A stretch of DNA of 64,000 nt from the NCBI RefSeq assembly GCF_051195235.1, contig NZ_JBNFZM010000001.1, forward strand, positions 682,001 through 746,000, given 5' to 3'. The notes under the pieces are model-generated. The model ran no database searches and was not told the origin of the DNA. It worked only from the letters and a program-made list of their open reading frames with translations. Positions within the stretch are counted from its first letter, which is position 1. Every line of letters starts with the position of its first letter. Positions 25,430 to 35,507 of this stretch are shown here, piece after piece. The position numbers and the translations under genes were made by a program. Source of the stretch: Tateyamaria sp947503385. Its GTDB lineage: Bacteria > Pseudomonadota > Alphaproteobacteria > Rhodobacterales > Rhodobacteraceae.

Positions 25430-26938
25430 GTGTCTGTTTTCGAATTTGTCATTGTACTGGCCTGCGCCGCACTTGCTGCAACGGCTGGGATCGCATTTGT
25501 GGGTGCGGGCCGACGCAGGCCAGCGCCGGTTGCGGATATGGGTCAGGCCGATGTGTCTTTTCTGTTTCGCGACTGCGACCTGCAACATGCCACACCGGCG
25601 GGTGCGGCCCTGCTGTCCACCAACACCGCCGAGACCGATTGGCACGCCCTGCGCGCGTCGCTGGCCTATCGGTTCCCCGACCTGCCGGATGAAGACGCGC
25701 TGCGCAACATCGGCACAGTTGTCATCCCGGCAAAATCGCCTTCGGACACCGGCCTTGTCCGCCTGTCCCGCGAGAACGAAATGGTGCATGTTGAAGTGTC
25801 CGACAGCGAACCGGGCGACGTGTCCACCATCCATACGATCCGCGCGTTGCAATCACGAAACGAGGTTCTGGAACTGGCGGCAGAGGCCGCGCCCTACCCC
25901 ATCTGGATGCTGGACGGAAACGGTGCCGTCACATGGCACAATCCGCGCTATGGCGCGTTGCTGGGCACACATGGCGCGACCGATGCCGCAGAACCGCTGT
26001 TCGACATCCCGTCGCTGGACCACACCGGGTCCGGGTCGGCGCGGGCATCCATCCGGTCATCAGGTGAAGACCGCGAAACGTGGTACGACGTGACCATCAC
26101 CAAACGGAACGACCGGTCCATCTGCCACGCGGTCGATATCAACGCCGTGATCCAGGCGGAAATTGCCCAGCGCAATTTCGTCCAGACCTTGGCCAAAACC
26201 TTTGCCCAACTGTCCATTGGCCTTGCCATTTTCGACCGCAACGGCCAGCTGGCGCTGTTCAATCCGGCGCTGGTTGACCTGACCTCGCTGCCGGTCGAGT
26301 TCCTGTCTGCGCGCCCACAGCTTTTGTCCTTTTTTGACAAGCTGCGCGACAATCGCGTCATGCCGGAGCCCAAGAATTACACCTCGTGGCGGCACGAGAT
26401 TTCGGACGTCATCGCCGCCGCCACGCAAAGCAGCTACCAAGAAACATGGAGCCTCGACACCGGACACACCTACCGGGTCAGCGGCAGGCCCCACCCCGAC
26501 GGTGCGGTCGCCTTTTTGATCGAGGATATCACCGCCGAAATTTCGCTGACCCGCAACTTCCGGGCAGAGCTGGAACTGGGGCAATCCATGATGGATTCCT
26601 TTGACGACGCGCTGGTCGTGTTTTCGTCCACGGGTGTGCTGACGTTTTGCAACGCGGCCTATCGCGAGATGTGGAAAATGGACCCGGACAAGACCTTTGC
26701 CGACATCACCATCATCGACTCGCAGCGCGTGTGGCAGGAACGGTCTACACCCGATCCGGCCTGGGCCGATATCCGCGACTTTGTCATGCGGATTGGCGAG
26801 CGGGCGCAATGGGACACCGAGGTTCAGCAAATCGATGGGCGCCGGATGCGGGTGTACCTGTCGCCGGTCGTCGCAGGCGCCACGATGATCCGTTTCACCG
26901 TAACGGAGCCTGTGCCGGTTTCGACCCCCGCGGCGTAA
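25430..26938 (+). CDS. Membrane-anchored triple-PAS protein without output domain
   Basis: A 502-residue protein with one N-terminal membrane helix, a variable region, and three PAS-like domains (about 144-215, 250-370 and 386-490; YPIWMLDGNGAVTWHN, LSIGLAIFDRNGQLALFN and DALVVFSSTGVLTFCN). No histidine kinase, GGDEF, EAL or HTH domain follows. It resembles the sensory half of DivL- or PAS_7-type alphaproteobacterial kinases. GTG 25430 is preferred because AGGGAA sits 7 bp upstream; a GTG at 25397 lacks a spaced ribosome site. A CtrA-like box precedes it. It likely signals through protein contact. Confidence 0.75.
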   Translation: MSVFEFVIVLACAALAATAGIAFVGAGRRRPAPVADMGQADVSFLFRDCDLQHATPAGAALLSTNTAETDWHALRASLAYRFPDLPDEDALRNIGTVVIPAKSPSDTGLVRLSRENEMVHVEVSDSEPGDVSTIHTIRALQSRNEVLELAAEAAPYPIWMLDGNGAVTWHNPRYGALLGTHGATDAAEPLFDIPSLDHTGSGSARASIRSSGEDRETWYDVTITKRNDRSICHAVDINAVIQAEIAQRNFVQTLAKTFAQLSIGLAIFDRNGQLALFNPALVDLTSLPVEFLSARPQLLSFFDKLRDNRVMPEPKNYTSWRHEISDVIAAATQSSYQETWSLDTGHTYRVSGRPHPDGAVAFLIEDITAEISLTRNFRAELELGQSMMDSFDDALVVFSSTGVLTFCNAAYREMWKMDPDKTFADITIIDSQRVWQERSTPDPAWADIRDFVMRIGERAQWDTEVQQIDGRRMRVYLSPVVAGATMIRFTVTEPVPVSTPAA

Positions 26939-26980
26939 CCATTCGCTTGCGGTGGGCGCAGGGGCCGATAGGGTGGCCCC

Positions 26981-27451
26981 ATGCTGTCCTCTCCCTTCGA
27001 ACTCGACCTTCCGGATGCCGATGCGACAGCCGCTTTGGGCGTCGCATTTGGACACATCTTGCGGCCCGGCGACACGCTTTTGCTGGACGGTCCCGTGGGC
27101 GCGGGCAAGACGCATTTTGCCCGCGCGCTGATCCAATCCATCCTGAGCGAACCCGAAGACGTGCCATCGCCCACATTCACGCTGGTGCAAGTCTACGACA
27201 CGACGCGCGGCACGCTGTGGCACACCGATCTGTATCGGCTCAGCGACAGCAGCGAGATCGAAGAGCTGGGCTTGACCGAAGCCTTTGAAACGGCGATCTG
27301 CCTCGTGGAATGGCCCGACCGTCTGGGCACGCCGCCCGCGCAGGCGCTGTTGCTCCGCTTTGCGGATGCCGGTGATGGGCGCAAGGTGACGATGGAATGG
27401 CAGGCGGGCGATTGGGCAGACCGGGTGCAGGTGGGATTGAATGATGTCTGA
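26981..27451 (+). CDS. tsaE: tRNA t6A37 biosynthesis ATPase TsaE
   Basis: A 156-residue P-loop protein that drives turnover of the TsaB-TsaD complex. Walker A is DGPVGAGKTHFARA, followed by SPTFTLVQVY and LWHTDLYRL, then the EWPDRL motif near residue 110. It begins 42 bp after the PAS gene and overlaps amgK by 11 bp, starting a chain of overlapping genes that continues to addA. Confidence 0.95.
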   Translation: MLSSPFELDLPDADATAALGVAFGHILRPGDTLLLDGPVGAGKTHFARALIQSILSEPEDVPSPTFTLVQVYDTTRGTLWHTDLYRLSDSSEIEELGLTEAFETAICLVEWPDRLGTPPAQALLLRFADAGDGRKVTMEWQAGDWADRVQVGLNDV

Positions 27452-28466
27452 TACGCGCGCCGATCTGGCGGCGGCCTTCCTTGCCGCGACGGGATGGGGC
27501 GCTGCGCACCGGGTGAACATCGCAGGCGACGCGTCCAACCGGCGCTATGATCGGCTGCGTGATGCGGATGGCGGCACTGCCGTGCTGATGGATGCGCCCC
27601 CAGCCAAGGGCGAAAGCGTCCGCCCCTTTGTCCGGATCACCCATGCGCTGCGCGATCTGGGTCTGTCCGCGCCGCAGGTTCTGGCAGAGGATGACGACCA
27701 CGGCTTTCTCCTGCTCGAAGACCTTGGTGACGATCTGTTTGCCAAGGTTGTGCAGGCGAAACCGGCGCTGGAACAGCCGTTATACGAGGCAGCGGTGGAC
27801 CTGCTGGTCCATCTGCACACTGCGCCGCCCCCCAGCCTGCCGCCCTATGACGCCGCCACGGCGACACCGCTCGCCGCGCTGGCATTTGACTGGTACTTGC
27901 CCGGCGCCACCGGCACGCCTGACCCCGGTGCCAAGGCGGCATTTGACAGCGCCTGCCATGCGGTTCTGGCCCCGCTTGATCCGGCGCTGGATGTGCTGAT
28001 CCAACGGGACTACCACGCGGAAAACCTGCTGTGGCTGCCGGACCGGACCGGCGTCGCGCGGGTTGGGTTGCTGGACTATCAGGACGCCATGCGCGGGCAT
28101 CGCGCCTATGACCTCATGTCGATCTTGCAGGACGCCCGCCGGGATGTGCCCCCTGCCCTCGCTGTCGCGATGGTCCGACGCTATGTGACGACGACCGGCG
28201 CGGATGCGGATGCCTTTGGCGCCGCCTTTGCCTGCTTGGGGATGCAGCGCAACATGCGCATCCTTGGTGTCTTTGCCCGGCTGTCCATGGCCTATGGCAA
28301 ACCGCATTACGTGGATCTGATACCGCGCGTCTGGGGGCACCTAATAACCGCGCTGGCGCATCCCGCCTTGGCGACCGTCGCGCCGCTGATCACAGACCAC
28401 CTCCCTGCCCCGGACCCTGCTGTCCTTGCCAGCCTCAAGGACAAATGCGGGAGCGTGACGCTGTGA
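27441..28466 (+). CDS. amgK: Cell-wall recycling sugar kinase AmgK
   Basis: A 341-residue phosphotransferase of the aminoglycoside/choline kinase fold. IQRDYHAENLLWL carries the catalytic aspartate and the following asparagine, and GLLDYQDAMRG is the metal-binding aspartate loop. AmgK phosphorylates the anomeric carbon of MurNAc (and GlcNAc) released from old peptidoglycan. The assignment rests on the fold plus the immediately following murU, the conserved pair of the anabolic recycling route that bypasses MurA. A second in-frame ATG at 27444 is equally possible. Confidence 0.87.
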   Translation: MMSDTRADLAAAFLAATGWGAAHRVNIAGDASNRRYDRLRDADGGTAVLMDAPPAKGESVRPFVRITHALRDLGLSAPQVLAEDDDHGFLLLEDLGDDLFAKVVQAKPALEQPLYEAAVDLLVHLHTAPPPSLPPYDAATATPLAALAFDWYLPGATGTPDPGAKAAFDSACHAVLAPLDPALDVLIQRDYHAENLLWLPDRTGVARVGLLDYQDAMRGHRAYDLMSILQDARRDVPPALAVAMVRRYVTTTGADADAFGAAFACLGMQRNMRILGVFARLSMAYGKPHYVDLIPRVWGHLITALAHPALATVAPLITDHLPAPDPAVLASLKDKCGSVTL

Positions 28467-29146
28467 CCCTGCCCCTCATGCTTTTTGCCGCCGGGTTCGG
28501 CACCCGTATGGGCGCTCTGACAAAGGACCGGCCAAAGCCACTGATCGAGGTCGCAGGCCGTCCGCTGATCGACCACGCCCTTGCGCTGGCCGACGACGCG
28601 GGCGTCACCCGCATCGTCGCCAACACCCACTACCGCCCGGAGATGATCGAAGCGCATCTGGCGGGGCGCAATGTGCAGACGATCCGCGAAGTGCCAGACA
28701 TCCTCGAAACCGGCGGCGGGCTGCGCCACGCCCTGCCGCTGCTTGGCGGTGACACGGTGATGACCCTGAACAGCGACGCGGTGTGGGCCGGACCCAACCC
28801 GCTGAGGTTATTGCTGGACGCATGGGACCCCGCCCGGATGGATGCGCTGCTGCTCTGTGTGCCGGTTGATCAAACGCGCGGCTATAACGGCACTGGTGAC
28901 TTTGCCCTACAGGACGACGGGCAGATCGTGCGCGGCAGCGGGCCGGTCTATGCCGGGGCGCATATCCTCAAGACCGACAGGTTGCACGACGTGGCCGAGG
29001 CTGCGTTTTCCCTCAACGTCGTGTGGAATGCGATGGCTGACACCGGGCGTCTGCACGGCGTTTCCTATCCCGGCCTGTGGTGCGATGTCGGCCACCCCGA
29101 CGGCATCGCCGCCGCCGAGGCCATGCTGGCGGATCACAATGTTTGA
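28463..29146 (+). CDS. murU: MurNAc-1-phosphate uridylyltransferase MurU
   Basis: A 227-residue nucleotidyltransferase. LFAAGFGTRMGALTKDRPKPL is the G-x-G-T-R-M...K-P signature that binds the nucleotide, and the LNSDAVW aspartate coordinates magnesium. It makes UDP-MurNAc from MurNAc-1-phosphate and UTP, feeding recycled sugar back into wall synthesis. GTG 28463 overlaps the amgK stop (GTGA) and gives the normal family N-terminus; an ATG at 28445 would add six residues. It overlaps addB by 8 bp. Confidence 0.87.
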   Translation: MTLPLMLFAAGFGTRMGALTKDRPKPLIEVAGRPLIDHALALADDAGVTRIVANTHYRPEMIEAHLAGRNVQTIREVPDILETGGGLRHALPLLGGDTVMTLNSDAVWAGPNPLRLLLDAWDPARMDALLLCVPVDQTRGYNGTGDFALQDDGQIVRGSGPVYAGAHILKTDRLHDVAEAAFSLNVVWNAMADTGRLHGVSYPGLWCDVGHPDGIAAAEAMLADHNV

Positions 29147-32108
29147 GCCCAGCGATCAGCCCCGCCTGTTCGGTTGTGCCCCCGGCGTCGATTTCCCCCG
29201 CGCCCTGCTGGATGGGCTGACCGCGCGGATGGTGGGTACGTCCCCCGATGCCATGGCACGCGTCACGATCCTTGTGAACACACAGCGCATGGCCCGTCGC
29301 CTGCGCGATCTGTTCGAGGCGGGACCGCCGCGCCTGCTGCCGCGCATCGGGTTGCTGACGCAGCTTGATACGCTGTTGCCGGACGCACCTCTGGCCCCGG
29401 CCACCCCCGCCCTGCGCCGTCTGCTGGAACTGGAGCCGCTGGTGGCCAAGTTGATCGAACAAGAGCGCGACCTGAACACCAGCAGTGCCAGCTTTGACCT
29501 TGCGCGCAGCCTTGCCCAACTGATGGACGAAATGCAGGGCGAAGGCGTGAGCGCTGACCGGATCATGGGGCTGGACGTGTCAGACCAATCGGGTCATTGG
29601 GCACGCGCACAGAAGTTCTTTGGCATCGCACAGGATTACATCAACGCGACCAGCGATGCCCCCGACCCCGAGGCGCGCCAACGCGCCACGGTCCTGCGAC
29701 TTGCCGCGCATTGGGCCAATGACGCGCCGCGCGATCCGATCCTGATCGCCGGTTCGACCGGATCGCGGGGCACCACGCAATTGCTGATGGAGGCGGTGGC
29801 GCGGCTGCCGCAGGGCGCGCTGATCCTGCCGGGGTTCGACTTTGACAGCCCGGATGACGTCTGGGCGCGGCTCACGCGCAGCATCACCGATCCCGATTTG
29901 TCACGGGACGAGGATCACCCGCAGTTCCGCTTTGCTCAGATGATGCACGCCATGGGCGTAAGTCGCGCCGACATCGCCGCGTGGTCGGGCATTGCCGCCC
30001 CCGCCCCCGCACGCAACCGGCTCGTGTCGCTGGCGCTGCGGCCTGCGCCGATCACCGACGCCTGGCGCGCAGAAGGCCCCGCGTTAGAGACGCAATTGCC
30101 CGACGCCACACAAGCCGTCACCCTGATCGAAGCGGAAACGTCCCGCGCCGAGGCAACGGCCATCGCCCTGCGTCTGCGCCAAGCAGCAGAGGACGGCGAG
30201 CGCGCCGCCCTTGTTACCCCCGACCGGATGCTGACCCGGCAGGTTACGGCGGCGCTGGACCGCTGGGGCATTCGTCCGGATGACAGTGCAGGCGTGCCCC
30301 TGCACCTGTCGCCGCCGGGTCGGTTCCTGCGCCACGTGGCCGACCTGATGCAGCGACCGCTGGATGCCGAAACGCTGATCACCCTGCTCAAACATCCGCT
30401 CACCCATTCGGCCGGTGGGCGGCCTGATCACCAGATCAACGCGCAGCGGCTCGAACTGCGGATGCGCAGGGATGGGCTGCCCTACCCGACTGGCCCGTTG
30501 CTCATCGCGTGCGCGGCCCGCGCAGCGCCCCGTGACGGCGCCGCGATGGAGGCATGGGCCACATGGTTGGCCACGACCCTCGACACAGCCCATGACGACC
30601 TTGCGCGCCCCCTGACCGACTGGGTCGCCCGCCACCTGTCGCTGGCAGAGGCGCTCGCCGATGGCCCAACCCCGGACGGAGCGTCGGAGCTTTGGCAAAA
30701 GGACGCGGGCGAAGCGGCACTTGCCATGATGCAGGACCTTGCCGCGCAGGCGGAACATGGTGGGGTCCTGTCAGCGCGCGATTACGGCGCATTGGTGTCA
30801 GGGCTGCTGGCCGGTGGCGAGGTGCGCAACCCGGATGCACCGCATCCCAGCATCATGATCTGGGGCACTTTGGAGGCGCGGGTGCAGGGCGCTGACCTCG
30901 TGATCCTTGCCGGGCTGAACGACGGCACATGGCCCGAAGCGCCGCCGCCCGACCCGTGGTTGAACCGCAAGATGCGGGCGGATGCGGGCCTTTTGTTGCC
31001 GGAACGGCGGGTGGGCCTGTCGGCGCACGATTTTCAGCAGGCGGTCGCCGCGCCCGACGTGTGGCTGACGCGCGCTATCCGCTCGGATGATGCCGAAACT
31101 GTGCCTTCACGCTGGATCAACCGGCTGCGCAATCTGATGACGGGCTTGCCGCAAGGCATCGGTGCCACCTGTTGGCAGGATATGCAGACCCGGGGTGCTG
31201 CATGGCTGGCTCATGCGCGCGTGCTGGACGCGGCACCCGGCATTCCCAAGGCACCCCGCCCCGCCCCGTGCCCGCCGGTTGCCGCGCGACCGCGCCGCCT
31301 GACCGTCACAGAAATCCAGACGCTGATCCGCGACCCCTACGCGATCTATGCAAAGCACAGTCTGCGCCTGCGGCCCCTGCGCCCGCTGGTGCCTTCGGCA
31401 GACGCGCTGCTGCGGGGCATTCTGCTGCATGACGTGATGGAGCGGTTTGTGCGTGAAACGGTGGACGCACCCGATGCCCGACGCGCCGACGTGCTGATGC
31501 GACACGCGCAAGAGGTTCTGGCCAGTGCCGTACCATGGCCCGCTGCCCGCACCCTGTGGCACGCCCGCATTGCCCGTGCGGCCCAATGGATCACCGATAC
31601 CGAAGGGCTGCGCCAATCGCGCGGCACCCCCGTCGCGATGGAAAAAGACGCCATAGGTCGACTGGAACTGCCCGCCATCGCCACAACAATCGAAGGGCGC
31701 GCGGATCGGATCGACCTTGATCCGGGCGGCAACGCCATCCTTTACGACTACAAAAGCAGTCTGCCACCCAGCGCTGTGCAACAGCGCTTTTTCGACAAAC
31801 AATTGCTGATTGAGGCGGCGATGGTCGAGGCGGGCGGCTTTGCCACGCTTGGCCCGCGGCCCGTTGTCGCCGCACAGTTCATTGGGCTGAGCGGTCAGAA
31901 AACCGCTGACGTACCGCTGGACGAAGAGCCGCCAACAAAGGTGCTGGCCGATCTTGTCAGCCTGCTTTCCGCGTATTTAGAGCCTTATAAGGGCTACACA
32001 TCACGTCGCGCCCTGTATGAGGATCGGGAAACGCGGGACTTTGATCAACTGGCACGATTTGGCGAATGGGACGTCACGGACGATCCTATTCCGCAGGTCC
32101 TGACATGA
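29139..32108 (+). CDS. addB: Double-strand break repair protein AddB (alphaproteobacterial type)
   Basis: A 989-residue protein with a degenerate helicase body and a C-terminal RecB-type nuclease (GRADRIDLDPGGNAILYDYKSS, with the D...DxK catalytic pattern near residue 860). With AddA it resects double-strand ends up to a recombination signal, substituting for RecBCD. The ATG at 29139 overlaps the end of murU; an earlier in-frame start would run through murU. The stop overlaps the addA start (ATGA). Confidence 0.95.
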   Translation: MFEPSDQPRLFGCAPGVDFPRALLDGLTARMVGTSPDAMARVTILVNTQRMARRLRDLFEAGPPRLLPRIGLLTQLDTLLPDAPLAPATPALRRLLELEPLVAKLIEQERDLNTSSASFDLARSLAQLMDEMQGEGVSADRIMGLDVSDQSGHWARAQKFFGIAQDYINATSDAPDPEARQRATVLRLAAHWANDAPRDPILIAGSTGSRGTTQLLMEAVARLPQGALILPGFDFDSPDDVWARLTRSITDPDLSRDEDHPQFRFAQMMHAMGVSRADIAAWSGIAAPAPARNRLVSLALRPAPITDAWRAEGPALETQLPDATQAVTLIEAETSRAEATAIALRLRQAAEDGERAALVTPDRMLTRQVTAALDRWGIRPDDSAGVPLHLSPPGRFLRHVADLMQRPLDAETLITLLKHPLTHSAGGRPDHQINAQRLELRMRRDGLPYPTGPLLIACAARAAPRDGAAMEAWATWLATTLDTAHDDLARPLTDWVARHLSLAEALADGPTPDGASELWQKDAGEAALAMMQDLAAQAEHGGVLSARDYGALVSGLLAGGEVRNPDAPHPSIMIWGTLEARVQGADLVILAGLNDGTWPEAPPPDPWLNRKMRADAGLLLPERRVGLSAHDFQQAVAAPDVWLTRAIRSDDAETVPSRWINRLRNLMTGLPQGIGATCWQDMQTRGAAWLAHARVLDAAPGIPKAPRPAPCPPVAARPRRLTVTEIQTLIRDPYAIYAKHSLRLRPLRPLVPSADALLRGILLHDVMERFVRETVDAPDARRADVLMRHAQEVLASAVPWPAARTLWHARIARAAQWITDTEGLRQSRGTPVAMEKDAIGRLELPAIATTIEGRADRIDLDPGGNAILYDYKSSLPPSAVQQRFFDKQLLIEAAMVEAGGFATLGPRPVVAAQFIGLSGQKTADVPLDEEPPTKVLADLVSLLSAYLEPYKGYTSRRALYEDRETRDFDQLARFGEWDVTDDPIPQVLT

Positions 32109-35100
32109 CACCGCTGGACGAGGCGAGCCGCCGCCAGCATGACGCGGCAGAACCCAAACACTCAACATGGCTGTCTGCCAATGCCGGGTCCGGCAAGACG
32201 CGGGTATTGACCGACAGGGTGGCCCGGCTGTTGCTGGGCGGGGTTCAGCCGCAGCACATCCTGTGTCTGACATATACCAAAGCCGCCGCCTCAGAGATGC
32301 AGAACCGTCTGTTCAAACGGCTTGGCGAATGGGCGATGCTGGACGACGATGCCCTGCGCGCGGCCTTGCAGGCTTTGGGATACACAGGCGCGACGGCAGA
32401 CGACGACCTGCGCCGCGCCCGCACCCTGTTCGCCCGCGCGATTGAAACGCCGGGCGGGCTGAAAATCCAGACCATCCACTCGTTCTGCGCGGCGTTGCTG
32501 CGCCGTTTTCCGCTTGAGGCTGGCGTAAGCCCACAGTTCACCGAGATCGAAGATCGTGCCGCTGAATTGCTGCGGGGCGAGTTGCTGGACCAAATGGCCG
32601 AGGGGCCGGATGCAGCGCTGCTCACATCCTTTGCGCAGATTTACAGCGGGGATGAAATCGTCAAGATCACGGGGCAAATCGTCTCTAACACAGGTCAGTT
32701 TGGTCTGAAAACCTTGGGCGAGGCGATGCAGGTCTTTGGCCTGCCTGCCGACATGACGCCCGACACGCTGGTGGCCGAAACCTTTGGCCCGGGGGATGCG
32801 GCATTGATACAGGGCCTGATCCCCCTGCTTGCCGCCGGATCGGCAGCCGACCAAAAGGCAGCACAGCGGCTCGCCATGATCACAGCACTGGACATCGGCG
32901 CGATCCCCGCGCTGGCACCGGTGTTCACCTTTGGCTCCGGCCAAAAGGCGGGTCAGGCAAAAACCGGCAGCTTTCCGACCAAGGCAACGCAAGTTATCGC
33001 CGCACATCTGATGCCGGATCTTGACGCGCTGATGCAGCGCATTGCGGACGCACGCGAGGCGCATCTGGCCTTGGTCGCAGCGCAGCACGCTTTTGAGTTG
33101 CACCGCTTTGCCGCGCGGTTTGCCGATGCTTATGCCGACGCTAAGCAATCGCGCGCGTGGCTCGACTTTGACGACCTGATCCTCAAGGCGCGCCAGCTTT
33201 TGTCGGATCCCAACGTGGCCGCCTGGGTGCTGTATCGGCTTGACGGTGGGATCGACCACATCCTTGTGGACGAGGCGCAGGACACCAGCCCGACGCAATG
33301 GGACGTGATCCGCAAACTGGCCGAAGAATTTTCCAGCGGCACCGGCGCACGTGACGGGGTCGAGCGGACGATTTTCGTTGTGGGCGATAAAAAGCAGTCG
33401 ATCTATTCCTTTCAGGGTGCGGACCCCGAGGAATTTGACCGGATGCAGGATGAATTCGGCTCTAAACTAGCGGATTCGGGTCAAAAACTGCATCCGCTGA
33501 CGCTGGACTATTCGTTCCGGTCGTCCCCTGCGATCCTGCGTCTGGTGGACATGGTGTTCGAACAGGACGCGGACGCCGGGTTTCCCGCTGATGGCAGGCA
33601 CATCGCCTTTCACACGGACATGCCCGGCCGTGTCGATCTTTGGCCAGTGGTGCCAAAACCAGAATCAGAGACGGAGCGGGATTGGTATGATCCCGTGGAC
33701 CGGCGCGGCCCCGAGAACGAAAAGAAGGTGCTGGCACACAGCATCGCCCGCGAGATCAAGCGGATGCTGGATGACCGGACGCCGATCCCGGACGGAGACA
33801 TGGTGCGCGCAGTAGAGCCGCGCGATTTCCTGATCCTTGTCCAGCGGCGTGGCGGCATTTTTGGCGATCTGATCCGCGCCTGCAAAGAGCTTGAGCTGCC
33901 CATCGCCGGGGCGGACCGGCTCAAGGTTGGCGCGGAACTAGCCGTGCGCGATCTGGGGGCGCTGTTGTCGTTTCTCGCCACGCCAGAAGACAGTCTGTCG
34001 CTGGCCACCGCGCTGCGGTCGCCGCTGTTTGGCTGGACGGAGCAAGCGCTGTTTACGCTCGCGCATCACCGCGACACAGAATTTCTCTGGCAGGCGTTGC
34101 GGACGGATGCGGCCCATACCGACACCGTTGCCGTGCTTCAGGATATGCGGTCGCAGATCGACTTTTTGCGACCATACGACCTGATCGAACGGATGCTGAC
34201 CCGGCACCGGGGTCGGCAAAACCTTCTGGCGCGACTGGGCACCGAGGCAGAGGATGGCATCGACGCGCTTTTGTCACAGGCGCTGGCCTATGAACGCGCG
34301 TCGATCCCCAGCCTGACCGGATTCCTGACATGGATGGAAACGGACGATCTTGAGATCAAGCGTCAGATCGACAGTGCCTCTAACCAAATCCGGGTGATGA
34401 CGGTGCATGGCGCCAAAGGTCTGGAAGCGCCAATCGTGATCCTGCCCGAATGTGGAAAGCGCACGGTGCGTATCAACGACCCGCTGATCCAGATCGGCGC
34501 AACACCTGTGTGGCGGATGCCGGACGGACAACGGCCCGAAGCGATGCGCAACCGGCTGGATGCGATGCGCACCGCACAGGAGGCAGAGGCGCTGCGGCTG
34601 CTATATGTGGCTCTAACACGGGCGGAAAAGTGGTTGATCGTGGCCGCATCCGGTGAATTGAGCAAGGCCGGAGGCGACTGGTGGCAACGGGTCGAAACCG
34701 GGATGCAGTCAGGCGGCGCGGTGACGCTGGAGACGCCGATGGGGCAGGGATTGCGCCTGTCGCATGGCACATGGCCAGAGGTCAAAGCCCCGCAAAGGCA
34801 CGATCAATCCGCCGCACCTGTGACGCTGCCCGACCTCTTTGCCCGGCCAGCGCCCGCACCGGTCAAAGCACTCGAACCGCTGTCGCCATCCGACCTTGGC
34901 GGGGCAAAGGCTTTGCCCGGCGATGGCCGCGACGCAGAGACGGCAACGGCCTATGGCACTCTCGTTCACGCCCTGCTCGAAGAATTGCCGCGCGTGTCCC
35001 AAGCTGCGCAGGTCGCAGTCGCGGACCGGATCTGCGCGGGCACCGTTTTGCCCGAAACGGAGGTTGCGGACGCGCGGGCAGAGGCATTGACCGTCCTCAA

Positions 35101-35452
35101 CACCCCCGACCTTGGCCCGGTATTTCATCCCGAAACGCTGGCAGAGGTGCCGTTTGTCGCGCAACTGGGGGATCACGTTTTGCGCGGCACGATCGACCGG
35201 CTGATTGTCGGCCCGGACAGTATCGAGATCATTGATTTCAAGTCCAACCGCGTGGTTCCGTCTGGACCGGTACACGTGCCGGACGGTCTGTTGCGCCAGA
35301 TGGGCGCCTATGTCCATGCGATAGCTCAGATTTACCCGGACCGGCGGATCACCTGTGCGATCCTGTGGACCCATACGGCCACGTTGATGCCTCTGCCGCA
35401 CGATATCGTGACACAGACGTTGAGAGACACGCCATATCTTGACGCCAGCTAG
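32105..35452 (+). CDS. addA: Double-strand break repair helicase-nuclease AddA
   Basis: A 1115-residue UvrD-type helicase with a C-terminal nuclease. Walker A is ANAGSGKT (residues 25-32), helicase motif II is DEAQDTSPTQW, motif III is GDKKQSIYSFQGA, motif V is TVHGAKGLEAP and motif VI is LYVALTRAEKW. The nuclease motif GTIDRLIV...EIIDFKSNR lies near the C-terminus. With AddB it forms the main end-processing enzyme. The start at 32105 is fixed by the ATGA overlap with addB. Confidence 0.97.
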   Translation: MTPLDEASRRQHDAAEPKHSTWLSANAGSGKTRVLTDRVARLLLGGVQPQHILCLTYTKAAASEMQNRLFKRLGEWAMLDDDALRAALQALGYTGATADDDLRRARTLFARAIETPGGLKIQTIHSFCAALLRRFPLEAGVSPQFTEIEDRAAELLRGELLDQMAEGPDAALLTSFAQIYSGDEIVKITGQIVSNTGQFGLKTLGEAMQVFGLPADMTPDTLVAETFGPGDAALIQGLIPLLAAGSAADQKAAQRLAMITALDIGAIPALAPVFTFGSGQKAGQAKTGSFPTKATQVIAAHLMPDLDALMQRIADAREAHLALVAAQHAFELHRFAARFADAYADAKQSRAWLDFDDLILKARQLLSDPNVAAWVLYRLDGGIDHILVDEAQDTSPTQWDVIRKLAEEFSSGTGARDGVERTIFVVGDKKQSIYSFQGADPEEFDRMQDEFGSKLADSGQKLHPLTLDYSFRSSPAILRLVDMVFEQDADAGFPADGRHIAFHTDMPGRVDLWPVVPKPESETERDWYDPVDRRGPENEKKVLAHSIAREIKRMLDDRTPIPDGDMVRAVEPRDFLILVQRRGGIFGDLIRACKELELPIAGADRLKVGAELAVRDLGALLSFLATPEDSLSLATALRSPLFGWTEQALFTLAHHRDTEFLWQALRTDAAHTDTVAVLQDMRSQIDFLRPYDLIERMLTRHRGRQNLLARLGTEAEDGIDALLSQALAYERASIPSLTGFLTWMETDDLEIKRQIDSASNQIRVMTVHGAKGLEAPIVILPECGKRTVRINDPLIQIGATPVWRMPDGQRPEAMRNRLDAMRTAQEAEALRLLYVALTRAEKWLIVAASGELSKAGGDWWQRVETGMQSGGAVTLETPMGQGLRLSHGTWPEVKAPQRHDQSAAPVTLPDLFARPAPAPVKALEPLSPSDLGGAKALPGDGRDAETATAYGTLVHALLEELPRVSQAAQVAVADRICAGTVLPETEVADARAEALTVLNTPDLGPVFHPETLAEVPFVAQLGDHVLRGTIDRLIVGPDSIEIIDFKSNRVVPSGPVHVPDGLLRQMGAYVHAIAQIYPDRRITCAILWTHTATLMPLPHDIVTQTLRDTPYLDAS

Positions 35453-35507
35453 TGGGGTTCTTACCTTGCCAGTCCAACGCTTGATGCCCCTTTCTGGAGA
35501 CATAGAC

